64,000 nt of DNA from Lepas anatifera (lineage: Eukaryota > Arthropoda > Thecostraca > Lepadidae). How positions within the stretch are numbered: the stretch's first letter is position 1; each line of letters begins with the position of its first letter. The stretch spans positions 993,501-1,057,500 of the forward strand of contig JAOTON010000337.1 in the NCBI GenBank assembly GCA_034440635.1. Reading direction: 5' to 3'. A model generated the notes under the pieces. It saw only the letters and a program-made list of their open reading frames with translations. It was not told the origin of the DNA and ran no database searches. A program made the position numbers and the translations under genes. Positions 22,750 to 33,519 of the stretch are shown piece after piece.

Positions 22750-25700
22750 TTGTATATTCGTTGCGCGGGCCACCTCAAAAAGGGAGGCAGTATCCCTCTG
22801 ACCCCCGGTTCCTATGCCTATGCCGCCCAGGGGACGCCAAATTATCTCGCAGGGCCCCAAGGTCCAGACTATGGCTCAGGAACCCAGATCAGTCAGCTCA
22901 AGGGCCCAGACCAGTGCATTAGCCTCGGGACCAGCTTATCAAGGGACCCCGCATAAGCACAGGACCCCTAGAAGCTCATCACAGGGGAGCCCCAGATTCG
23001 CACAGGGTGCCAGATTAGCTTAGGGGTCCAATTCAGCTCGGAGGTCCCCAGGTCGACTTATTTAGGGTCTCAAAACAGCTCAAGGGGCTTGTTCAAGCTC
23101 ACGGATCCCAGCTTAGCTCAATGACTAGAACGGTTCAGGGGCCCCAGACCAGCTCAGGACTCTTGTTCAGCACAGGCCAGCTCAGCTCCGGGGCCCAGAT
23201 CGGCTGATATAGGGTCCCTTCCCAGGAACCCTAGAAGAGTTTAGGGCCCCCATTCCAGATCAGAGGCCCCAGTTAAGCACAGGGGTACCCAGAGATTAGC
23301 TCTTGGGGTCCCCTGAGGCTGTCTTTGGGGTGGGGGAGAGGCTGGGAATGACTTTTCCGACAGCCCTCTGAGACTTACTCTAGGGCGCCCCTGAGACAAA
23401 CACCCGGTGGGAGGGGGGGCTGATGGAATCATCTCTGAGACTGAGTCTTTGGCGTTCCTGAGACTGACTCTCGGAGGCTCCAGATTAGCTCTCGCGGTCC
23501 TAAGGCTGACTCGGGGCCCGTGAGACCAAAACTCGGGAGCACCTCTGGGAATTACTCTCAGAACCCTGAGATTAACTCTCGGATGTCTGACTGACTGACT
23601 GACAACCGGGAGCCCTCTGACACTAACTTTTGGGTGCTCCCTGAGATTGACTCTCGGGGCCGCTTATACCAAAACTCGGGGGGCACAGCCTGAGGCTAAA
23701 TATCGAGGGCTCCCAAAATTACCCCTCTGGGGCCCCCTGAAACCAGCACTCTGCGGATCCAATTAGACTCTTTGGGCTCTCTGAGACAGACTCTCAGGGG
23801 ACTCCCGAGACCGAATCTCGGGGTCCCCTAAGACAGACTCTTGGGGTCCCCTTGACAGACTCTTGGGGTTCTCTGAGACTGACTCTCAGGGGCCCCCTGA
23901 AATATACTTTTGCGGGGCTCTGAGAACCACTCTCTGGGGACCCTTGAGACTAGCTCAGTCCCCCTCCCCTGAGACAGGCTCCCGGGGCCCCTGATACCGA
24001 CTTTTGGGGCCCCCTGAGACCAACCCTATGGGGGCCCTGAAATCTACTTTCGAGGGGCCTTGAGATCGACTCTCAGGGCGGGGGCCTTGAAGCCGACTCG
24101 GGACGCCCTGAACACGAATCTTCAGGGGCCCCTGAGACTGACTCTGGGTGCCCCGTGATCAAGGAACTCTTTGCAGTGGTTCAGATTGGCCCAAGGGGGT
24201 CTGCGGATGCCTAGGGCCCCCTTGGCTACACCACTGCATCCACACGTTCAGGGGCCCTCAGAAATCACCATTTGGAGGCCCCTAAAATAGTTGCTCCCCC
24301 AGACCAATACTCCGGAGCTCCTTGATACTGATGCCCGGGGGCTCCTAAGACCAAGCTCGGGGTCCCACTTAGATCAGGCTCAGGGGCACCCTTAGGCCCA
24401 TACTCGCGCTTTTTCAGGAGTAACTAGACACCGATGTTCCGGGGGCCCTCAAGATCAATATTTCAAGCCCCCCCGAGACTCATGCTCGGTACTCTGGAGC
24501 CCCCGATGCCGATGCTCGGGGGGTCCTGAACCCAGGCCTGGGGCCACTGAGACCAAACTCTGGGTCTCATGAGGCCAATGCTCGTGCCTCACTCATGAGT
24601 CCCTCGATTTCAATAGTCGGGGGCACCCCGAGGGGCCCCTGAACCCCTGAGACCAAGCTCGAGGGCCCCTGAGACCAGGCTCGAGAGCCCCTGACACCAA
24701 GCTCGAGGGTTCCCTAAGACCAAGCTCGAGACCCCGTGAGACCAAGATCGAAAGGCCCATGAGACCAAACATCGAAAAGCCCATGAAACCAAGCTTGACC
24801 CGCTGAGATCAAGCTCGGTTGTCCCCTGAGACCAAGCTCAGGGCCCCTGAGACCAAGCTTAGGGGCCCCCGAGATCAATGTTCGGTATTCCAGTGCCCTC
24901 GATATCGATGGTCGGGGCCCTCTGAGACCAAGCTCGGAAGGCCCGTGAGACCAAGTTCAGGAGTCCCTGGAGACCACGCTCGGGAGGCCCTGAGACCAAG
25001 CTCTGGGGCGCCCTGAGACCAAAATCGAAAGGCCCGTGAGTCCGAGCTCAGGGTGCCCCCGAGATCAATGTTCGGTACTCTGGAGCCCTCGATACCGATT
25101 ATCAGGGGCCCCTGAGACCAAGCTTGGAGGTCCCCTGAGACCAAGCTCGGGCGTTCCCTGAGACCAAGCTCAGGGGCCCCCTGAGACCAAGCTCAGGGCC
25201 CCTAAGACAAAGCTCGGGGGACGCTGAGACCAAGCTCGGGGGCCCCCTGAGACCAAGCTCGGGCCCCTAAGAAAAAGCTCGGGGGACGCTGAGACCAAGC
25301 TCAGGGGCCCCTGAGACCAAGATCAGGGGCCCCCGAGACCAAAGCTCGTGTTTTCTAGTGCATACGGTCAGCCTTATGCATCAGATGCCCTCAGATGCCC
25401 TCCTGAGATCAAGCTCGAGGGCCCCTGACACTAAGCTCGGAGAGAGGGGGGCCTGAGACCAAGCTTGGGGTTACCCCTGAGACCAAGCTCCGGGGTTATC
25501 TGAGACCAAGCTCGGAGGGCTCCCTGACACCAAGCTCAGGCCCCTAAGACAAAGCTCGGGAGACGCTGAGACCAAGCTCAGGGGCCCTCTGAGACCAAGA
25601 TCAGGGGCCCCCGAGACCAATGCTCGTGTTTTCCAGTGCATACGGTCAGCGTTATGCATCAGATGCCCTCAGATGCCCTCCTGAGACCAAGCTCGAGGGC

Positions 25701-27050
25701 CCCCTGACATTAAGCTCGGGGAGAGGGGGCCTGAGACCAAGCTTGGGATTACCCCTGAGACCAAGCTCGGGAGCTCCCCTGAGACCAAGCTCGGGGGCCC
25801 TGAGACCAAACTCGAAGGGCCCCTGAAACCCAACTCGGGAGCTCCCTGAGACCAAGCTCGGGGCCCCTGACACTAAACTCAGGGAGAGGGGCCTGAGACC
25901 AAGCTTGGGGCACCCCTGAGACCAAGCTCAGGGGTTATCTGAGATCAAATCTGAGATCCCTGAGACCAAGCTCGGAGGGCCCCCAGACACCAAGCTCAGG
26001 GCCCCTGAGACCAAGCTCGGGGGCCCTGAGACCAAGCTCGGGGCCCCTGAGACCCAAAATCGAAAGGCCCGTGAGACCAAGCTCGGGGCCCTGAGGCCAA
26101 GCTCGGGACCCCCTGAGAGTGAGCACAGGGGTCCCCCAAGATCAATACATCAATACATCAATGTATTCGGTACTCTGGAGCCGTCGATACCGATTATTGG
26201 GGGCCTCCTGAGACCAAGCTCGGAAGGGCCCCCGAAAACAAGCCCCCCGCAACCAAGCTAGGGATCCCCGAGATCAATGTTCGTGTTTTAGTGCATAAGG
26301 TCCAACCCAGGGGGGTCCGCGGAGCCCAGGAACCCCTCCTCTGGCTACGCCACTGTTAGAACATCTCAAGGGGCCATTCAAGCTCACGGCCGCCAGGTCA
26401 GTGGCTACAAAGCCTTGTAGGGGTCCCCAGACCATCTCAGGGGCCCTCAGTTCAACACAGAGGCCCATATTAGCTCTGATGACCAGATAAGCTTAAGGGC
26501 CCGGATCATCCAGGGGCCCCTTGTCGGCATATATGGGGTTTCAGAACAGTTCAGGGTTTCAATTAAAACTTCTAGCCCAATTTCAGGGCAGGGGCCCTTA
26601 TACTGTGCAGGGGCCTCAGATAAGTTTAGAGTCTTCTGTGCATCACAGGTGATCCAGATTAGCTCAAGGGAAAATATCTTTACGGTCCCAGCTCAGCTCA
26701 GGGGCCCCGCCAGGTCGGTGGATATTGTGTCTGGCCAACTCACAGGGCCCTGTTCAAGGTCACGGCTCCTAGCTCAGTTTAGGCATCCTAGAAAATTTCA
26801 TGCTGCCCAAACCATTTCAAGGGCGCTTAGTTCAGCTCCAGGGGCCGAGATTAGCTGGTATGGCATCAGAGGCCAGTTCAGGGCCCCGAAAAGCTCAGGA
26901 GACCTTAAGATTGACTCATAGGACCTCAACTTAGTTTAGGGGCACAGGTAAGTTTAACGGGGTTCCGGGGCAAGCTATCGGGCCAGTTTGAGTTTCTTGC
27001 TTGATAGTACAGTTGTTGATATTCTTATCTCCGTTTCGGGGGCCCATCAC
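22750..27050. repeat. GC-rich minisatellite, unit about 20-24 bp
   Basis: The core unit is variants of GAGACCAAGCTCGGGGGCCC followed by CTGA. It is most regular at about 24,590-26,280. It is degenerate on the left (GAGACTGACTCTCGGGG type at 23,440-24,230; AGCTCAGGGGCCCCAGA type at 22,860-23,260) and on the right (26,300-27,000). Minus-strand frames through it read as PELGLRG repeats because the unit is often a multiple of three. There is no start, splice or domain evidence, so it is not called coding. Confidence 0.9.
25347..25890. repeat. higher-order repeat, approximately 273-bp period
   Basis: A block beginning GCTCGTGTTTTCTAGTGCAT, with TTATGCATCAGATGCCCTCA and CTAAGCTCGGAGAGAGG, recurs about 273 bases later from 25,620 with few changes. 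A shortened echo (GTTCGTGTTTTAGTGCATAAGG) is at 26,279. The inner array therefore expanded by duplication of multi-unit blocks. Confidence 0.75.
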
Positions 27051-27481
27051 AGAAAAGTGGGGGGCCAGTGGCCCCTGGCCCCCCGGTTCCTACGCCTATG
27101 CTTTGAGCCGAAAATAATGAAACCAGTCATGACTTCTCTGAAAAATGTACAATAAGCTCAATATTTTGATTTTAAAATACTCCCCTAGAAAAAGAAATAA
27201 ATATCAGCCTGTGGATGATGTCACGATCTGGCAACCACTACCATACTTGAAACGCTTCAAGGACTTCGATTGGCTGACGCTCATCGTGACGTCAGCATAT
27301 GTCGTCACACCAGCAGCTCACAACAATGGCCGCCCCGCGACGGGCTGATGAGGGGGCCGGTGTCAGGTAGGTTTTAGCTTTTTTCTACGGAAATATCGAG
27401 TTCCAAGACAAATGACATATGGAGTACCGGGTTTCCGACTTGCTTTACAACTTGGCTATCTCAGTGCCACATTCCCTTTAA

Positions 27482-27698
27482 ACCTTCGTATAATTTGTAT
27501 AGTTAACTAACAGTCACCACCATACCAAATTGCTGTGGGAGCAGTTCCAATTTCAAAATCATCGTAGCCCCGACGATAATTTTGAGGTGGTAAAAATGAC
27601 GAATCTCACTGTTGTTGTGCTATGGTGTTCATGATACCCGATTTGTTCTTAAGCACCCAAGGGCGCTTGCAGGGATAAAACAATGTGGTAACGCTTAT
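27482..27698. other. unannotated spacer
   Basis: AT-rich spacer between the nested element and the microsatellite. No gene is recognised. Confidence 0.5.
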
Positions 27699-27775
<77 letters not shown>

Positions 27776-27776
27776 T
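27699..27776. repeat. (AC)n(TA)n microsatellite at a Penelope-like element end
   Basis: A short AC run passes into a long TA run. It directly abuts the 3' end of Penelope-like copy A. A second TA run abuts copy B at 31445-31491. Confidence 0.9.
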
Positions 27777-27824
27777 GGAAGAGACTTGAGAGTTCTTTTG
27801 TTTACTTTTTATTTATATTTTACA

Positions 27825-27854
27825 GACGTTTCGGAGTCAAAGCACCTTCGTCAG
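27825..27854 (-). ncRNA. hammerhead-ribozyme-like motif, Penelope copy A
   Basis: Read on the minus strand it has CTGACGA, a short imperfect stem-loop of 15 bases (AGGTG...ACTCC), then GAAACGTC. CUGANGA...GAAA is the hammerhead core, and hammerheads are known in the terminal repeats of Penelope-like elements. Stem II pairs weakly here, so activity is uncertain. The identical motif occurs in copy B at 31366-31395. Confidence 0.5.
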
Positions 27855-28099
27855 TATGAAGTGTAAAATTACATCAAAAGACATTAAAACAACACACACA
27901 TGAAGCACCATAAAACGAATAGACAAGACAGTTTAGCAAGAATGAATCGGGCAAACATTTCTATCGCGTTTTAAATTTTTCTCACGTCTAGCACGAAAAC
28001 ACGTCAGTGGGGAACTTCTGATATTGCTAAACATGCCGCAGATTTCGACCAATTTACAAATCCAGATCGCGTGTTTAAAGAGGGGTGGACTGAAATAAA

Positions 28100-28690
28100 T
28101 TATGATTCTAAATTTCTTCTTAGCGTTTTATCTTTTGGTTTGGCCAGAATTTTAGTATCATCCCATCGTGGTAAATGGTTACACTCATCTATGTGTACTA
28201 CTAGAGAATTTGGGGTCCTATGATGTATTACATTTTGCCTGTGCTCTTTTAATCTAACTTTTAGGCTCCTACCTGTCTTACCGATATATGATTTTGAACA
28301 ACCTCCGCATGGTATACTGTAAATTATGCTTAAGTAGGAATCCTTTGGTTTTGTTTTCTTTAAAATATCTCCTGTCTTCTTCCCTGAGACTATAGCTATT
28401 TTTATGCCCGCATTTGTCAAATGATTAGAGATTATGTTGGCGTATTTTGAGTTTGGTACAGAGGTACATCTACTGAATTTTGTCTTGTCCGCTGTGGTTT
28501 TGGTTTTTGTTCTATTGTTCCAAATACGATATGCGTTTTCTTTAAGGCCAAGAAGCCATCCCAGTGGATATTTTAGAGCCTGAAATCTTTCAATTACATG
28601 TTTCATCTCATCTTCTAAGTATTCTGCACTACATATTCTTATAGCCCTAAGGAAGAAACCCAGCACAATGCCACTTTTAGTTTTTTTCAC
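28100..28690 (-). pseudogene. Penelope-like GIY-YIG endonuclease domain, copy A
   Basis: The frame contains IYSIPCGGCSKSYIGKTGRS followed by LKVRLKEHRQN, the GIY-YIG pattern of Penelope-like elements including the CxxC that precedes YIG. Upstream FLRAIRICSAEYLEDEM and LKENAYRIWNNRT link it to the RT. The domain would cut the target for integration. It is separated from the RT by a frameshift. The frame runs out at the 3' end at about 28,100 without a clear C-terminal extension. Confidence 0.9.
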
Positions 28691-29617
28691 TATGGCCGGA
28701 ATAGAAGTGAACGTAGTCTTCTTTGTTGGCTGGTTTTCTGTAAACCTTAAATTTTAAGTCATCAGCTTGTCTTTCAATAAGAGTGTCTAAGAAAGGAAGA
28801 TAATATTGGACCTCGTTTTCTACAGTGAACTGGATTTTCGGATTTACACTATTGAGTTGTACTAACTTTTCTTCTATGCAAATGTCATCTGGAGCTACAA
28901 TAATTACAGCATCTACATATCTTGCCCAGAATGTGTTGGTCCCCATAATTCCCTTAAAATGATCTTCTTCCAACTTTTGCATATAAAGGCATGCTGCGAC
29001 GGGACTAAGTGGAGAGCCCATTGCCAACCCGCTATGTTGTTGTAATTCCTCACCATCGAAAGTAAAGCCACCAAAGTTCATGCATAATGATACCAATTTT
29101 ACAAAACGGGCTTTGGGGAGTGGAAGATCATTTACACTAAGCAAGCCAGCTACATGTTTTATTACATTCAACGCACCTTCAATCGGGACATTGGTAAATA
29201 ATGATTTAACATCGAGACTTGCTAGCTTCTTTCGTTTCATATCGACACCCTTTAATCTCTCCATTATTTCTGAAGTATTTTTTATATGTGTACCGCTAAT
29301 CAAACCTAATGATCTACTGAGTGGCTTTGCTAGGATTTTCGCGATTTTTGTGGGGCACTGTTAATACCTGAAATAATCGGTCGCATTGGTATGTTAGGCG
29401 TGTGCACCTTCGGTAAGCCTTTCATCTGTGGTGCCTTTGGTGCTTCTTCCAGTAGATGGAGGAGTTTCTTCCCATTTTCTGATTTCTTCAATAACTTTTG
29501 CACTTCTTTGTTGAATTTTTTGTTTTCCTTTTCTACGTATCCCTTTCTTTTCTTTGTGTACGTCTCTAAATAATCTAAGAGAGCTTTCATTTTTTCTTTA
29601 TATTCCGTAGTGCCCAT
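28677..29617 (-). pseudogene. Penelope-like reverse transcriptase, copy A (frameshifted)
   Basis: In order: MRPIISGIN; LDVKSLFTNVPI (motif A with catalytic Asp); GLAMGSPLSPVAACLYM (motif B); WARYVDAVIIVAPDD (motif C position); and LPFLDTLIER, FKVYRKP further on. Motif C reads YVDA where an active enzyme has YVDD, so the second catalytic aspartate is missing. A one-base deletion after SAPQKSRKS breaks the frame relative to copy B (near 29,333), and an extra A in the run near 28,685 breaks it again before the nuclease. Both breaks are copy-specific. The element is dead here. Confidence 0.9.
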
Positions 29618-29712
29618 TATTATTATGCCTCCTCCCTTGTCTGCTTGAGTTACTGTAATATGATCGTTTTTGGCTAGGTTTAGTAATGCTGTCTCGTATC
29701 TTCTAGGCAGGT

Positions 29713-30858
29713 ATGATTTTACCGATTATTTCAGGCATTAACAGCGCCCCACACAAAATCGCGAAAATCCTAGCAAAGCCACTCAGTAGATCATTAGGTT
29801 TGGTTAACGGTACACATATAAAAAATACTTCAGAATTAATGGAGAGATTAAAGGGTGTCGATATGAAACGAAAGAAGCTAGCAAGTCTCGATGTTAAATC
29901 ATTATTTACCAATGTCCCGATTGAAGGTGCGTTGAATTTTATAAAACATGTGGCTGGCTTGCTTAATATAGATGATCTTCCACTCCCCGAAACCCATTTT
30001 GTAAAATTGGTATCATTATGCATGAACTTTGGTGGCTTTACTTTCGATGGTGAGAAATTCCAACAACATAGCGGGTTGGCAATGGGCTCTGCATTTAGTC
30101 CCGTCGCAGCATGCCTTTACATGCAAAAGTTGGAAGAAGATCATTTTAAGGGAATTATGGGGACCAGGGGTCGAAAAACCCACCATTTTGACATTCTAAA
30201 CGGTGACAGCCCAAGGTGGGCAAGGTGACAAAAATCCGCCGACATATTCCCCCAGCCAAATACAAGAACAAATCGCTGAAATTGGCACCTGTAATTGGAA
30301 CTCGCAGTGTTTTTCCGCAACTAGGATGGTCCAGGGGGATCCATTATTATCCTACTGACGCAAAAACGTGCCAAATCTTGCAGCCTGGGCTGGTGACACA
30401 TTTATGGCTCGAAATTTTCAATGGTGACACACTGAACACTTTTTCGGCCCCTGATGGGGGCCAACACATTCTGGGCAAGATATGTAGATGCTGTAATTAT
30501 TGTAGCTCCAGATGACATTTGCATAGAAGAAAAGTTAGTACAACTCAATGGTGTAAATCCGAAAATCCAGTTCACTGTAGAAAACGAGGCCCAAAATTAT
30601 CTTCCTTTCTTAGACATTCTTATTGAAAGACAAGCTGAGGACTTAAAATTTAAGGTTTATAGAAAACCAACCAACAAAGAAGACTACGTTCACTTCTATC
30701 CCGGCCATAGTGAAAAAACTAAAAGTGGCATTGTGCTGGGTTTCTTCCTTAGGGCTATAAGAATATGTAGTGCAGAATACTTAGAAGATGAGATGAAACA
30801 TGTAATTGGAAAGATTTCAGGCTCTAAAATATCCACTGCGATGGCTTCTTGGCCTTAA
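29713..30858 (+). pseudogene. Penelope-like reverse transcriptase, copy B (interrupted)
   Basis: The first part (29713-30164) carries LDVKSLFTNVPI and GLAMGSAFSPVAACLYM, with SA instead of the SP seen in copy A motif B. After the MITE, 30462-30858 continues NTFWARYVDAVIIVAPDD and LPFLDILIER. The same YVDA appears as in copy A, so the substitution predates the two copies. An extra G near 30,807 shifts the frame after HVIGK, where copy A reads HVIERFQALKYPLG. Confidence 0.9.
30165..30453. mobile_element. 289-bp hAT-like MITE, copy 2, inside Penelope copy B
   Basis: Termini are CAGGGGTCGAAAAA and TTTTTCGGCCCCTG. Flanking octamers ATGGGGAC (30157-30164) and ATGGGGGC (30454-30461) are a duplication with one mismatch. 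Copy A preserves the empty site. The length equals the copy at 3246-3534. Confidence 0.9.
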
Positions 30859-31330
30859 AGAAAAAGCATATCGTATTTGGAACAATAGAACAAAAACTAA
30901 AACCACAGCGAACAAGACAAAATTCAGTAGATGAATCTCTGTACCAAACTCAAAATACGCCAACATAATCTCTGATCATTTGACAAATGCGGGCATAAAA
31001 ATAGCTATAGTCTCAGGGAAGAAGACAGGAGATATTTAAAGAAAACAAAACCAAAGAATTCCAACTTAAGCATAATTTACAGTATACCATGCGGAGGTTG
31101 TTCAAAATCATATGTCGGTAAGACAGGTAGGAGCCTAAAAGTTAGATTAAAAGAGCACAGGCAAGATGTAATACATCATAGGACCTCAAATTCTCTAGTA
31201 GTACATATAGATGAGTGTAACCATTTACCACGATGGGATGATACTAAAATTCTGGCCAAACCAAAAGATAAAACGCTAAGAAGAAATTTAGAATCAGCAT
31301 TTATTTCAGTTCACCCCTCTTTAAACACGC
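30859..31330 (+). pseudogene. Penelope-like GIY-YIG endonuclease, copy B remnant
   Basis: It is colinear with copy A over the KENAYRIWNNRT and IPCGGCSKSYIGKTGRS (here YVGKTGRS) region. It has in-frame stops, one after the GDI position where copy A reads GDILKKTKP. The nuclease is inactive in this copy. Confidence 0.85.
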
Positions 31331-31365
31331 GATCTGGTCTTTTTGATGTAATTTTACAGTTCATA

Positions 31366-31395
31366 CTGACGAAGGTGCTTTGACTCCGAAACGTC
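31366..31395 (+). ncRNA. hammerhead-ribozyme-like motif, Penelope copy B
   Basis: CTGACGA, 15 bases of weak stem-loop, GAAACGTC: identical to the copy A motif in opposite orientation. It lies about 50 bases before the TA microsatellite. Confidence 0.5.
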
Positions 31396-31441
31396 TATAA
31401 AATATAAATATAAAGTAAATTAAAAAAAGTCTCAAGTCTCT

Positions 31442-31444
<3 letters not shown>

Positions 31445-31491
<47 letters not shown>
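31445..31491. repeat. (TA)n microsatellite at the end of Penelope copy B
   Basis: An uninterrupted AT run directly abuts the retroelement end, mirroring 27713-27776. It may have been the insertion target or may have grown from a short tail. Confidence 0.9.
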
Positions 31492-31494
<3 letters not shown>

Positions 31495-33519
31495 GTGTCT
31501 ATACGACATGTATATATGTCCGTCAGCTATTGGTGCTTTTCATATTGCCTAACCTGTATCCGTCCATGCCAAACCCGTGGGGAAGTCTGAAAAAGTATTG
31601 TCTCCTAGATCTACTTATGGATGAATTTTCTTTATCTGGCCTTGGATGATTGTCCCATTCACTCCATTTAGTTTACAAAAATCCTCTTGCACTTGCATGA
31701 AACTCACAATTTCAATACCTGAGCACATAGGCGGCAGAATGGAGGGGGTGGGGGGCATCGGGTGAGCCCATTTGAAGGGACCAGGGGGTTTCACCATTGA
31801 AATGCCCCCCCCCCACCTTAAATAGGCGGGATAGCAATGAAGCGGCACTTGGTCCGGGCTTCCGAAAATAAATTTTGAGTTTGTAAGATTTTTCACAGAC
31901 CCACAGAGCCTGAGAGCAAATCCACTCAGTTGATTTTCCTCAGATATATGTCTTAAACATAGAGTCCTCAATCATTTTGTGTAACCCCTCTCATGACCTA
32001 GGTGGACCAGGATGTGACCAGTGACAATGGTTGGCGTAAAATCTGCCATTGTTGACAAGGCATGTGGTCTGGAAGGGTCCCCTCCTTACTTTCACGGGTG
32101 CTCGCGCTTCCCGGAAAGTATACCATTCTACACACATGCACAAGCCAATTCTTGGACAGAAAAATTGATGATTTTGATAATCTCCAACACGAACCCTAAT
32201 CTCGGAGAAAACTTGGCTCGAAGTCAGCGCCAGCAGCTTTGTTGGCTAACCGTATTACCATACCGAGCGCCCGCCTGGTTCATATCTGGGATCATGCCTT
32301 GCACCCAGGGAAGTTTTAAAGTCGCTGACATCACTTCTTAGAACAGACGACTACAGACTGAGACCTAAAAACTGTTAGCTTAGAAGCCACTGGACTTTTT
32401 TAGTGGTTTCTGGTGTATTTGATTAATGCACACGTCTGGCACTCCTGTCCTCCGTCCACTATCCGACATTTATAAACCAGTATCAACATCCCCAACAACA
32501 CACACGTGTATTTCACAATCCGCCTCGCGACCCCTCCCCACCGCGCTTGAACTCGGCATCAGCGGCCGCCAGCGTGACCTCTCACCTCTGTGCCTCGCGG
32601 GCATCCTGCTACCGACGAATGGCGGCCGCTGATTGGTGGAAGCGCGTTCACTTGCATTGCAGGAAATTCAGTGGAAACTTCTCAATGAAAACATTAGCGT
32701 CTTAAAGTATGCATAACATAATGTCATCAAGGTCTTTTTTTCCAAAGATTCAAAGCCATAGATAGTTCTTCATCGGCTTGGTGCTCTGCTTCAATCCTCT
32801 GCTGCCTCCGGGCACAGGCAAGACAGCAGGACTGTCGGCACAGGCTAACCGGCGACCAATCTAGTTGAAATCAGGAGCGTCAAGCTGGGTTTGTCCTGAG
32901 TGGAGAGGAACGGCGCCCAGCCCGAAGGTAACCGATGAAGGGAAGAAGAGGAGGGGGAGGCGTTTACGACAAAACTAGTAGTCGTCTGAGGAGTTACAGA
33001 GATTAACGATTAAAAGATAGCGATACCAAAGTTGTGCCGTACAATATATTTAAACGAGACGAACGCGTGCAGCATTTCTCCAGTGAAAAAAATGGTGCAA
33101 AACTTCAGTTGGCAGCCAAAACCAGGGTTCAGAAACGCCCAATCTTGCTAGCATAGTTACTGCAAATCACGGAGATCCGAAGGATTTATATTCATCTTCT
33201 TTTTAAATTGAGGCCAGTGCCGATTGAAATGCAAATATGCCGAAAGAACGTCGGGAGCTGACAGTTCTACCGTTAGAACTGAAAGGCATTTTTGTCAGGT
33301 TAAATCATTAGAACTGACGAAATTGACGTAAATAGACCTTGCAGCTGTCATAAACCTGAGTATTTGGAGAACACAAGGAAAATGAATTAAGTATAAGGCA
33401 TACCAGGCACAACAGCACTGAGCTTCTTCGTTTTTTGCCACCTCATGACGATTGTTGTGAGTTGGATCGAGCATCACCCGCTCCAGTGAAGATTAAGTCA
33501 TTATAAAATGCACAAATGA
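31492..33519. other. unannotated DNA with a GC-rich patch
   Basis: At 31720-31850 a G/C-tract sequence has CATAGGCGGCAGAATGG at one end and AAATAGGCGGGA at the other. This recalls the hAT-like ends but no duplication was matched. At 32,500-32,640 a GC-rich patch contains two GCGGCCGC sites and a CCAAT-type ATTGG, and could be a regulatory island. No coding exon was recognised. Confidence 0.4.

Larger units (their letters stand above)
21607..27100. mobile_element. 5.5-kb hAT-like non-autonomous element with minisatellite cargo
   Basis: The termini are CAGGGGCGTAGGAAC and GTTCCTACGCCTATG, a 15-bp inverted repeat with two mismatches. The flanks are a perfect 8-bp duplication CTTTGAGC at 21599-21606 and 27101-27108. 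The uninterrupted site is known from sister MITEs, which read through TTTTAGCCGAAAAT-like DNA here. No transposase domain was seen. The interior has AT-rich DNA (21,660-22,300), a SINE (22,303-22,463) and then about 4.3 kb of GC-rich minisatellite. The same family is represented by the 228-bp MITE at 6412-6639. Confidence 0.85.
21544..27481. mobile_element. TTAA-flanked MITE, family 3, copy split by a 5.5-kb insertion
   Basis: TTAA-AGGGAATGTGGCACCTT begins at 21544 and the matching CCACATTCCCT-TTAA ends at 27481. Removing 21607-27100 and one copy of CTTTGAGC rejoins a normal, approximately 440-bp family 3 element. Confidence 0.9.
27777..29708 (-). mobile_element. Penelope-like element, copy A
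   Basis: Runs right to left. Upstream part (about 29,340-29,700) carries ITVTQADKGGG and a lysine-rich helix; next comes the reverse transcriptase, then a GIY-YIG nuclease. The 3' end carries a hammerhead-like motif and meets the TA microsatellite. It is inverted relative to copy B and joined to it head to head near 29,708. Penelope-like elements copy themselves by RNA intermediates and encode this RT plus GIY-YIG pairing. Confidence 0.9.
29709..31444 (+). mobile_element. Penelope-like element, copy B (5'-truncated, interrupted)
   Basis: It starts abruptly within the RT at PIISGIN, so the upstream part present in copy A is missing. It continues colinearly with A through RT and GIY-YIG to the hammerhead-like 3' end, then meets a TA microsatellite. 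A 289-bp hAT-like MITE splits the RT at 30165-30453. Confidence 0.9.

Noticed and set aside
24593..26126. Minus-strand frames with PELGLRG-type peptide repeats
   Set aside because: They follow the minisatellite unit, break at every non-multiple-of-three unit, and lack start, splice or domain evidence.
27699..27776. Tyr/Ile repeat peptide from the TA run
   Set aside because: Simple microsatellite translation.
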